A stretch of 64,000 nucleotides of DNA, taken from Limnoperna fortunei. Lineage: Eukaryota; Mollusca; Bivalvia; Mytilida; Modiolidae. Shown here piece after piece: positions 34,987 through 46,034 of this stretch. A program made the position numbers and the translations under genes. Location of the stretch: contig OX104123.1 in the NCBI GenBank assembly GCA_944474755.1, positions 64,721,898-64,785,897 on the forward strand. Direction: 5' to 3'. Within the stretch, counting starts at the first letter, position 1; every line of letters begins with the position of its first letter. The notes below the pieces were generated by a model, which had not been told where the DNA came from, ran no database searches, and worked only from the letters and a program-made list of their open reading frames with translations.

Positions 34987-36720
34987 CAATTGATTGATTG
35001 ATTAATTGATTGATTGACTGACTGATTGAAGACTCTTGAACACAAAATGCAATAGGACGAAAAGCTTAAACTAATCATGTTATTTCAAGAAAATTAACCT
35101 TAAGACCTCGACAATTCTACCTTATTATTGTATCCATTAAGATTGAATGCTTTTGTCTGTTGTGTTAACTGGTATCTTTAAAGGTTTTTGTTTGTCAATC
35201 GACCCGGTGAAAATCGATTGCGTTTTAACTGAGGTTAGAACGCGTTTGGCCACACTGGCGTATGACTTTGTTGCAGGAGATGAGAGATTATTTGTTGTAT
35301 TATACAGACGGCGAGCCTCAGGGTATGAGATGTTCTTTTCACTTTTTAATTTTTGTATTTTGTTTCCTTTTTAAAGTGCTGACAATCGTTGAATGAGGAC
35401 ATGTGGGCTTCAACACAAGTAGCACCCTTTTGTGTTTTAGTGCAGGTAAACCCCTCATGTCCTTCTTCTGCACACTTAAAACAATTCAGGTGACCTCTGC
35501 ACTGTCCCTTTCCATCTCGAACGTTTGAAACTTAATGCAACGCTCAGGGTTAGAGATGTATGCGCTGACTTTTGCTTTGTAGAGACCAATCTTGATGGAC
35601 TCGGAGACAGTGGGTGCATTGAAATTCAACAGGAAGGTGTTAAGTTTATCCTGAACACCATGTCTGTAAGCAATAAATATTTTCACTTTTGTAACACCCT
35701 GACGCTCTTGTTCTAGATTTCGTCGTCCGATAATTCCGCGAGGTCTTCGCCTCGGTAACTAATACTCTATTGACTCGAGTTTAATGTTCTGTGGGGTGAG
35801 CTAGATATTCTAAATCTACGATTTTTGAAAGTAAGTAAATTTAAAGACTCGTGTTTTCTATTGCAGTCAATAAGGAGAGAAGGGAATTTCATTTTGGTCA
35901 CGTTTTTAATATCTCAAGCACAAACTTAATAGCTTTTTCTATGATGAAAGGAGATACATTTGCCAAATGTTTAGTTTGAGTCTTTACTAGATAATACAAT
36001 GAATTTAGGCCAATTTTTGTCAAGAACTAACTTAAGAGGAAAGTCATATTTTTCTTTTTATCTTAGCCTTTTTGTATTTAATTGGGCGTTTCGGAAGCCA
36101 TGATGAGAACAATGCGGTTCACCACTCTTGTCACCCGCCCGCCACGGAGTGCCAACAGGGGCGCTACTGCGGATCATCAGCAGAAAGCGTCAGGTGGTTC
36201 CACGAGTGGTATTGTAAAATAGATGAATTTCCCAGCGAACGCATGATTCGTGCCAGAGTTAACTGGCGAAACAACCGTTCGAAACCCTATCTACTTGATT
36301 GACCCATGAGCCTCCGCCTTTATAACAGATTGTAACTGAACAACTTTGTTACTAAGATTCACAAGATATAATAAAGTGAAAAGAAGAATGACGAAAAGCT
36401 TCTTAAGGGCTCGGCATGACCAGCCGATTGACCGAACCGTGTCCATCCGGTCTCCCGTCTAGTTGAAGTCAGGGCTAAAAGTGGGGTGTTGAAAATCGAA
36501 ACCAACTGATCCACACTAATGGATACAGCAGAGAGGGGTCTCTCAACCACCAGGATCCCTTCCTCCTCCATCGCCGGTTGCAACACACGGCGAACATGTC
36601 CCGGCCTACTGAAATTCCGTCCTGTAATCGACAGGTCAAGTTTTACATCTGTTAACAGACTCCTACTGCAGGCTGAGGAAACCGTGGGCCTATTATCTTG
36701 TGCCCCAGGTCCCACACGGG
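34987..36720 (-). mobile_element. I/Nimb-like LINE, copy C (internally deleted)
   Basis: Minus strand. It has the family 5' end (CCCGTGTGGGACC at 36720 downward), the 5' UTR, a broken ORF1 (knuckle region near 35450-35560) and the first bases of ORF2 (near 35040-35130), then a (TCAA)n-like tail at 34987-35026. About 4 kb between the ORF2 start and the tail is missing. A 5' end and a tail with a gap between them suggest a deletion derivative, not simple 5' truncation. Confidence 0.75.
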
Positions 36721-37180
36721 TCAGTCGAGTCCCAAACAAAAAAAATATTTCTGTATTATAACCTGACAACCTTGTAGCACCTAACGATAGGGAATTTCCC
36801 GTTCTAATTGGGCATGAGCATGGCAGATCGGTATGTGCAATTTAGAAACAATTGCAGGACCCAGCATATTTTATTCCAGGTTTTGTTCAACGCAAGCTCA
36901 AATATGTTCTATTAATCATCTAGAAAAGTGGTGGATATATTCTGTATTTGCAATTGTAACTATCTTCCTGGTTGGATTAATTGATTAAATGTTTACTTTA
37001 CGTCCAGCGAGCAGTAGTTCAGCTATATTCAGGACAAGAGCAAATTCAATAGGAATATATGGATTTTGTAAAGGACATGTATAATTTATAAGGCCTTAGT
37101 GTCGGAGCAAATTTTAATATTTGAACGCATAAAGAATTATTAAACCAATCTTGAAAAGAGTGATTAAATGTTTACTAACC

Positions 37181-37402
37181 CAATATAATGATGGAGGAAG
37201 ACGGAAAATCAACTAAAGAGTTCTTTATCGTACAGTTAGCATGACACTCATCAAACACTACGCGAATGCATCAATGAAATTAGTGGCGGGCGAATGGTCA
37301 GAACATCTTTACCAAACCAATATAATGATGGAGTAAGACGGAAAATCAACTAAAGATTTCTTGATCGTACAGTTAGCATGACACTCACCAAACACTATAC
37401 GC
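37181..37402. repeat. Two direct repeats of about 85 bp
   Basis: 37181-37265 and 37318-37402 are near copies (CAATATAATGATGGAG ... CATGACACTCA), 137 bases apart. On the minus strand both are open (CHANCTIK ... LVDFP). They may be a duplicated exon or only a local duplication; splice sites here are weak. Confidence 0.6.
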
Positions 37403-37514
37403 GATGTTAAGTAATTAATGTTAAAGATTATGTATATTTAGAAACACAGTTTTTTATATACTGTATAATTTAAAATAAAATTGCTGTACCATTTAAATCG
37501 TGCAGCGTACTTAC

Positions 37515-38194
37515 CAAACAAGGGATCCAGTCATAAAATACGATAGCCATCTAAAAATGTATTAAGGAAGAAAAATTCAAGACTTTTTTTTATTTTGTAA
37601 AATTTGTCAAAAGTATGAATACAAATAAAATGCTAATGAATTTGAGTGTTACATGCGGAAATGTTGCGACATAATGCCGAAATTGACATACACAGCGCTT
37701 TAAACAGATAATTTAATTAAATCAAATTTATATTGTGGCTATCAACGTAACTGAAGGGCATGTTGGAAAGATGAAAAACATAAGGCCGTGCAACTACGCA
37801 ATGACATACCTAAAGCAACATGTGTGGACTGCATGCTAATGCTTACTAGTGATACCCCAACTTTCACTAATATGACCTTGACAAGTATATTCGGTAGAAA
37901 GAAAGTGGATGACAAAAGAGCATTAAATCCCTGTACACCATATGATATTATAGGATAAATGAATATGCAAAATATCAGGCTTCTGCATCTAATACATGCT
38001 TGTTCAAGCATATCAACTATATGTAAAAAGTATTTGGCAAACAGGAGGTAGATGACCAATGAGCATGACATTGCTATACACCATATTGCACTATACAATA
38101 AAGCAAAATCTAAAATATTAGGCTTCTGCATCCTTTAGTTGCTTATTAAACTGCGACAGAAATTTTTGTTACTTACGGACGGAAGATCAAACAT
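37515..38194 (-). CDS. Two short candidate 5' exons of a host gene
   Basis: Minus strand. 38177-38194 reads ATG and five codons (MFDLPS), then a strong donor GTAAGT. 37515-37550 has an acceptor ending TTTTTAG, 12 codons (MAIVFYDWIPCL) and a donor GTAAGT. Both are phase 0 and would fit the phase-0 exons at 34748-34876 and 34415-34576. The exons are short, so chance is a real alternative. Confidence 0.3.
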
Positions 38195-38806
38195 TATACC
38201 CGCTCTTCTTCAAAGTGGGAGTATAATAAGCGATACTGCAATGTTCTAAGATGTACATTTGTGTTATTTACAACACGGGATTATGTATTAATCCGTTCTT
38301 TTGACGGTTGATTAAGATGTTGCTTACAAGCGGGGACAATATTTTATCTATAGCTATTTATAAACCATGATTGATTGATTAATTAAATGGCAGCGAGAAG
38401 TATTTAAACTACAAGAAACAATTAATCAATTTGGGAATCAGAACATAAAAGGCAAAAAAATTGACTGTCCCTAAAAATTTGGAGTAGTGGGTTTTGGTGG
38501 AAAACTTGTCTTTTAGAAGCAACTATAACGTTGCACATCCACTCTTTTTTAAATCTAAAAATGGTATACTTCAGATTGGTTGATTGATTGATGTTTAACG
38601 TCCAGCAAGCAATATTTCAGCTATATTCAGGACGTGAGCAATTTTATAAATTGATGATGTTTAATAATGAGAAAGTTGGCATAGAAACAACCCTGTCGAA
38701 ATATAGTAAAACTGTAATCTCACACAATAGTATGAGGGTATATACACATAAAATAACGTGATAAAAATAATAAAATATTAAATAACAGCATAGTTATGAT
38801 ATGAGA

Positions 38807-41800
38807 TTATATTTTATTATACAAATTAATTTCCTTTAAGAACTGTAGAATCTTGTCGCCAGCGACATTTGTAAACAAATTAAAGTAAGAATTCACAGAA
38901 TAAAAACGTTCCCGCATGTGGGCCACGTCAACACAGTCCATCAAGACATGCTTGATTGTATACGGACTGTCGCATGGCACACACTCGGGTCGTGGTTCAC
39001 CATTTAAAATATAAGTGTGTGTCGTCCTGGTATGACCAAGACGACACCTAGTTAAAACTACTTGGTCTCGACGACTTCCATATGATTTAAAATTATTTGC
39101 ATGCAGAAGTGGTTGGATCTCAAGAAGATTATTATGCACTTCTAAATCCCAACCACTTTGCCATGTACTAAAAATATATTTTAAAATAAAGGATTTAAAA
39201 TCAGTAAAAGGCATTTTACAATTAATGATATCATTATTTAAAGCATTCTTAGCTTCCCTGTCAACGACTGTGTTTCCATAGATTCCAACATGACTTGGAA
39301 TCCAGAAAAACACAACTTCTTTACCCAAAGTTGTCAGCGATTTATAAATTTGAATTATTTTTAAAATAAATGGATTTTTAATTTTACAATTTTCAATTGC
39401 CTGAAGACATGACAAAGAATCGGAGCAGATAACAAATTTACTCTCAACTGACGAAGCAATAATTTTTAGTGCAAGAAGGATAGCTTGCGCTTGTGCACTA
39501 AATACAGAAGAAACGGAAGGAAGACGGCGAGTTTCAACACGCTCTCCAAAGACAGCGGCCGATGCAACCTTATCGCCGTCCTTCGATCCATCTGTATAAA
39601 TTGCAGAATGTCAGGATAGCGAGATTTTATTTCTGCAAAGTGTTGTTGAATAATTAAAGGATTTGTGTCTGACTTTTTATGGTTTCTAAGATCAAAAATA
39701 AAGACCGGTTTTGGAGTTAACCATGGCGGGTTATGTGGAATTTCACTAGCAGCAATTTCATCTAAATTTATACCAGACTTGTTCAAATGAGGTTTTATTC
39801 TGATACCAAATGGTTGAATTTTATTTGAATGTTTTTCAAAAATATTTTCGTAAAGAGGTTTGAAAACACAGTCGTGGGTGGGGTTGCCAGGATATGCCTT
39901 TAATTTGGTTGCATATTGCAAAGCGAGCTTTATTCTTCTTTGATACAAAGAAGGATCGCCTGCTTCTACATAAAAACTGTCTATAGGTGTGGTTCGAAAG
40001 GCTCCAAGACATAGTCGCAATCCTTGATGGTGTATAGTATCAAGGATTTTGACATATGACTTGCGAGCAGAACCATAAATAAAGCAACCGTAATCCAATT
40101 TAGATCGAACCAGCGATCTGTATAGATTAAGTAAAACATCGCACTCAGCACACCAGTCGGTACTGGATACGACTTTTAAAATATCTAATGCTTTAATGCA
40201 TTTATTTTTTAACATTTTGATATGGGGTAGAAAGGTTAGCCTTGAATCAAATATGAGGCCGAGAAAAGTAGTTTCCTTTACAATTTTTATAGGATTATTA
40301 TGTAATTTTAATTCGGGATCAGGATGCATCTTTCTCTTATTACAAAAATGCATCCCAACGGTTTTTGCTGTAGAGAATTTAAAACCATTCTCCATTGCCC
40401 ATTTCTCTATTCTATTTAAACATAACTGCAGTTGACGTTCAATATTATTCATGTGTTTTCCTCGGTAACATATGAGGAAGTCGTCAACATATAGAGAACC
40501 ATCAATATTATCTTTTAAAACTTGAGCAAGGCTATTAATTTTGATACTAAATAAAGTGACAGAAAGGATGCTTCCCTGAGGAACACCCATTTCCTGTTCA
40601 AAAGGGTCAGATAAAGTAGAATTGACCCTAACTTTAAATTCTCTGTCAGACAAAAAAAGTTTGCAATAAAGGTAGGAAGTCTACCTTTCAACCCCATATC
40701 AAAACGATCTTTTAAAATACCATATTTCCATGTTGTGTCATACGCTTTTTCTAAATCGAAAAAGATAGACACAACATGCTCATTTTTTGCAAAGGCGTTT
40801 CGAATATACGTTTCGAAACGTACAAGATGATCTAGGGTACTTCGCCCTTGTCTGAAACCACATTGAATATGAGAAAGTAGATTGTTGGATTCTAAAAACC
40901 AGACAAGGCGATCGTTGATCATCCTTTCCATGGTTTTACAAAGACAGCTTGTGAGGGCTATAGGCCGATAGTTTGACGCTTCAGAGTGGTCTTTTCCTGG
41001 TTTTGGAACAGGTACAACAGTGGCCATTTTCCAAATAGATGGTAAGTCACCAGTTTCCCAAATGGTGTTAAGAAGATTCAAAAGGCATTGGAGAGAAGGC
41101 TGTGGTAGATGTTTGAGAAGTTGATAATGGATGTCATCTGAGCCACATGCTGTATCGTGAGATTTGCTCAAAGTGGTTTTTAGCTCTTCCAAAGAAAACG
41201 GTGTATTGTAATCTTATAGATTTTTTGACTGGAAATTAAGTTTTGATTTTTCTTTTTGAGTTTTGAAACGCTGAAAATCGGGATGATAATTTTCAGCGGA
41301 CGAGTGTTTTGCAAATGTTTCGGCCAATTTGTTAGATATTTCCGACTCTGATGTTAACAAGTCTTGTCCATCCTTTAAATGATGGACATTTGCTTTACTG
41401 TTTTTACCTTTAATTTTACGAATCATATTCCAAATTTTATTCACGGGGGTATGGTTATTCAGTTTAGAAACAAAGTTACGCCAAGAAGTGCGTCGTCTTT
41501 GTTTCGTTACCCTGCGAGCTTTTGCTCGAAAAATTCGGAAATGGTTAAGATTATTTTGAGTTGGGTGTTTATTAAAGCGTCGTTCGGCTTTTTTCCGGTC
41601 TTTAATAGCGTCCTCACAGCTGTCATCGAACCATGGTTTACTAGGATGTTTTGGATTTGTCGAGGTCTTAGGAATTGTTTCATCAGCAATTGAAATAAGT
41701 GTTTCATTGAATTTTAAAATTGGATCAGAAATAGCTTCCAAAGCATCCGAGTTAAGTCGCTATATACAGAGTTGTTCGAATAGAGGCAAATTGGCCTTGC

Positions 41801-42492
41801 CAAATTTATACCTAGCGAGTCGTTGTGTGTTTGACGAGTGTAAAGATTGCAAGATAATGGGAAAGTGATCACTGCCACAGAGATCGTCATGGACTTTCCA
41901 TGAGAAATCGGGCAACAGAGACGGATCTGCTATTGTTAGATCAATAGCCGAGTATGATCCATTCCCATGATGTAAATATGTATTAGTTCCATCATTAAAA
42001 ATGCACAGATCTTCCTGATTCATTAAGCCTTCAATAATTTTACCTTTATCGCTTATTGTGTTACTGCCCCATAAAGGGTTATGTCCGTTGAAGTCCCCAA
42101 GTAATATGTAAGGGGCCGGAAGCTGATCAGTAAGATGTTTCAACTGATTTAAATTTAATGAAGAATTTGGAGAGATATACATGTACACAGAGCATAAAGT
42201 AATTGTTTTATCTAAAGAAATTCTAACAGCAAACGCCTGAAGATCAGTGTGAGATCTACGGGGCTATGTAGAACTTGGTCTTTTACAAGAATGGTAGAGC
42301 CGCCATCAACTCTATCATTCTCCTCTACATATGTGCTGTATATAGAGTAGTTTTTAAGGATATGTTATCACTTCGTTTTAGGTGGGATTCTTGAAGGCAA
42401 AATGCAACAGAAAGAAAGGCTTGAACTAATAAAGTAATTTCAAGAAAATTAATCTTAAGACCTCGACAATTCCATTGTATTATTGTACCCAT
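38807..42492 (-). pseudogene. LINE ORF2, copy D (endonuclease, RT, RNase H)
   Basis: Starts at ATG 42492 (MGTIIQWNCRG). Endonuclease motifs: LQESH, GDFNGHNPLWGS, SAIDLTIADPS (Asp kept, unlike copy A) and GSDHFPI. RT (41192-39466): YRPIALTS, FFDLEKAYDTTW, GVPQGSILS, YVDDFL. RNase H starts near 39600; the part at 39415-38807 includes the FWIPSHVGIYGN block and a Cys/His-rich end (CVPCDSPYTIKHVLMDC). About five frame breaks in 3.7 kb. Nearest to an intact ORF2 of this family in the window. Confidence 0.85.
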
Positions 42493-42719
42493 TATGGTCT
42501 GCGAATAGGGGAATAGTTGACAGTTTTTTTGGGGGGTTTTCCGCCGGTTTCTGCTGGGGGATCTACTTTTAGATCCAGTATCTGGGGGTAGTGTATCCAT
42601 GGGATCGCCCCAGATAGTAGTGTCTAGATGATCTAGACTTCCAAACCTGTTGTGGACCTTTATCGGATCCCTCAGCAGTTTTGGAGTACGATCTCCTTTC
42701 TGATTTGAGTTTTTATTAG

Positions 42720-43823
42720 AGTTAGAAGAATTTAAATTGGAGTTGACATTTTTTGATTTTTTTTTTGGCTACTTGAAGAATTGGTTGAGGATTGAGAGGG
42801 TACTGAAGACGTAGCAGTTTGATAGGGTGCTGAAGACGCAGGAGTTTGTGAAGGTGAAGATGTAATTATTTTGTATGTTGTTGTAACTGCTAATTTTGAA
42901 GGTTCCTGTTTGTCAATAGGCCAGGTGATTGATTGTCTGCGTTTCAACTGAAGTGAGAACGCGTTTGGCAACACTGGCGTATGACGTTGATGCAGGAGAC
43001 GAGGGATTATTCGTTGTATTATACAGACGACGAGCCTCAGAGTAAGAGATGTTTTTTTCAGTTTTAATTTTTTGAATTTCTTTTTCCTTTTTAAAATGCT
43101 GACAGTCCTTAGATGAGGACATGTGGGCTTCACCACAATTAGCACACTTTGGAGTTTTAGTGCAGGTGAAGCCCTCATGTCCTTCCTCTGCACACTTGAA
43201 ACAAATCTGGTGACCTCTGCACTGTCCTTTTCCGTGGCCGAACTTTTGACACTTAAAGCAGCGCACAGGGTTGGAAATGTATGCGCTGACTTTAGCTTTG
43301 TACAGACCAATCTTGATGGATTCGGGGACAGTAGGTGTGTTGAAATTTAACAGAAAGGTGTTCAGTTTTACCTGAACACCCTGTCTGTTAGCAATAAATC
43401 TTTTAACTTTTGTAACACCCTGAGGCTCTAGTTCTGAACAGATTTCATCGTCCGATAATTCCGAGAGATCTTCGCCTCGGTAAAGAATAATCCCTTGACT
43501 CGAGTTTAGAGTTCTGTGGGGAGAGCTAGATATTTCTAAGTCAACAATTTTTGAAAGTTTTAGTAAATTTGTAGACTGGTGTTTTCTATTACATTCAATA
43601 AGGAGGGAACCGGATTTCATTTTTGTGACGTTTTTAACGTCTCCTGCACACCCTTTAATAGCTTTTTCAATGATGAAAGGAGATACTTTTGCCAAAGGTT
43701 TAGTTGGGTCTTTGCTGATAAAACAATAAATTTAGGCCAATTTTCTTCAACACCCAATTCTTCAAGAGGAAAGTCATTTTTTCTTTTTTTTGTACCATTT
43801 TTTATTAGAATTTCTGAAGCCAT
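42720..43823 (-). pseudogene. LINE ORF1, copy D (frameshifted)
   Basis: ATG at 43823 (MASEILIKNGTKKRKN). A frameshift near 43710 and another near 42925 break it. The middle 260 codons (43695-42913) hold the conserved core and all three knuckles: CFKCQKFGHGKGQC, CFKCAEEGHEGFTC, CANCGEAHMSSSKDC. A Ser/Pro-rich tail with SSAP repeats follows in the next frame to about 42720. An intact protein would be about 360 residues. It binds LINE RNA in related elements. Confidence 0.8.
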
Positions 43824-44726
43824 GATGAAAGAATATGGTTCACCACCCTTGTCACCCACCCGCCACGGAGTGCCAACAGGGGCGATGCTTGGTGTCTGCG
43901 GATCACCAGCAGAAAGCATCAGGTGTTCCAAGGGTGGTATACTCAAACAGACGAATTTCTTAATGAACGAATGCCTCGTGCCCGGGGTTACCTGGCGATA
44001 CAACCGTTCGAAACTCGGTCTACTTGATTGACCCATGAGCCACCGCCTTCTTAACAGCCTGTTACTGAACAATTTTGTTTGTAAGATTTACAAGACACAA
44101 TCAAGTAATACGAAAGATGAAGTCAAGCTTGTTAAGGGCTCGGCGTGACCAGCCGATTGACCGAACAGGGTCCATCCGGCCTCCCGTCTAGTTTAAGTCA
44201 GGGCCAAAGTGGTGTATTGAAAATCGAAACCCGCTGACCCGCACTAATGGATGCAGCAGAGAGTGATCTCTCAACCACCAGGATCCCTTCTTCCACCGAC
44301 ACGGGTTGCAACACACGGCAAACATGTCGCCTCTATAAAGCTGAGGAAGCTTTGCCCTTCAGCCACCGCCTTCTTTGTAAATCCTTAAAGGAAGCTGTCT
44401 ATCAACTGGTTAATACATTTCATGGAATAGTTTGAAAAGAAATAAATGTAATAGAAAAGCTAAAATGAGAAGGATTCACAAAGGGCAAGACGTGACATGC
44501 CGATTCATCGAAGTCAGGGCTAACTCGATTTCCCGTCTAGAAAAAGTAAGGGTTCAGTAGGTTATCGGGACCGTTTACCCGGCCTACTAAAATCCCGTCC
44601 TGTAATCGACACGGGTCGCAACACACGGCAAGTGTTGCCTCTGTTAGCAGACTCTTACTGCAGGCTGAGGAAGCCGTGGGCCTATTCTCCTGTGCCCCGG
44701 GTCCCACACGGGGTTACTTCAGATTG

Positions 44727-44835
44727 ATAGAACCTTGGCACTCTCCAAACACGTGCCTCACTCAACTATTATGACATTACAAACTGTCAACTATCTCTGA
44801 GGATCGGGCACTAAGAATCTCCCAGTAGTCCATAA
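44727..44835 (-). repeat. Dispersed repeat R fragment
   Basis: On the minus strand it shows ACTGGGAGATTCTTAGTGC and GTGTTTGGAGAGTGCCA, words of the R family left half, with the middle diverged. Confidence 0.5.
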
Positions 44836-46034
44836 AATTACAAGGATCAATATATAGGTAATTACCATTGCCAGTGAAAAGGAAAGGAGTTAGGTAAGGT
44901 TAGAATAGTTTGCCATTAGTAACACTGAACCTACTACGCTTGACATCCATTTAAATGCTGTTTTACGGACAAAGAGTGTACCAATTGCGTCATTAGGATT
45001 TTCGCAAGCTGAAATAAACTGTTCATTGCTTAAATAAGTTGTATAAGTTATATGCCGTATTGTTAACCGAAAACCGTGTTATAACAAGAGAGCATGCCTA
45101 TCTGATACATGGGTACGCGCTCAGAAAGCTTCTTCTCTTCAGGAAGCTCAGCTGACGATATTTGGCTGTTTATTTATACACACAAACACCAAAACGTGGT
45201 TTACATGTAGTTAGAACACTTACAAATGATCATCCGGCATTTTAACAAGGATACATAGATATGTGTTCTTTTGACAACTGCACACATCATCAGATTGTAC
45301 TGCACTATAGTTTTGTTCGCTTGGATTTGAATTGGAATTAGTTGCTCCCTTCCCTAGAAAATATAAATAACATATTGAATGTATGTTCAACTTCCTTTGA
45401 GTAATTCAAAGAAAACCAAGGCTCTAAAGGTAATTTCTTTGTATTTAGAATGTGTCTTATGCTCAAATGACTGACATATTGTACACTTAGCATCCGAGGA
45501 GGAGTATTTCAGCAATATTAAGAACTAAAACAAGTTACTATAAGTCTTCTTTTACAAAATGGGCCAATAGCGTGTTGGGATGCTGGCACACGCAAAAAGC
45601 TGTACCCTCTATTGTCGGTGACCATGCTTACTTAAGAGAGACTTTATATATTATGTAATGCGAGATCAGGTTTGACTTTGCCACTGTCTGGAATTGAGGA
45701 GCGTCTTACGATTATATTACTAGTCCCCGCAAAATAGTTGATTGTTCCCGAACATAAAACAGAATTTAATGGGCGATTTACTAACAATAATGGACATTGT
45801 CGCCTGTGGAACGTTGAGGAATTAGCTTGTTACATATACAAGTCTACTGCTATAGGTGTTATGACTGATCAAGCTCTGTTTAATATATTGCAAAGGGATA
45901 ATGTCTTAATGCTTTGCTTACCTCCAGCATCATATAGCTGTTACGTTTATTATTTTCAACCGTTATAATTAATTACCCTTTATTTTTAACTGTCCTATTT
46001 TATTGGAAAAGTTATGGTCAAAAAGTTCTGAAAA
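44836..46034. other. Stretch with no recognised gene
   Basis: No repeat or gene recognised. The right end likely holds the 3' UTR of the minus-strand TIR gene. A plus-strand open frame at 45738-45968 has no motif. Confidence 0.4.

Larger units (their letters stand above)
38579..44714 (-). mobile_element. I/Nimb-like LINE, copy D (full length)
   Basis: Minus strand, 6.1 kb from the 5' end CCCCGTGTGGGAC (44713 downward) to the TCAA tail (38579 upward). A 12-bp target duplication TACTTCAGATTG is exact at 38567-38578 and 44715-44726, so the copy is complete. This is the reference for the other five copies in the window. ORF1 and ORF2 are both present with few frame breaks. It stands inside or beside an older R repeat piece (44727-44835). 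Confidence 0.93.

Noticed and set aside
35147..35374. Plus-strand frames at 35147-35716 as a gene
   Set aside because: They are the antisense strand of LINE copy C ORF1.
37742..38131. 129-codon minus-strand open frame with hydrophobic character
   Set aside because: It has no recognised domain and low complexity. On the plus strand the same bases also look like a diverged repeat. It could be chance.
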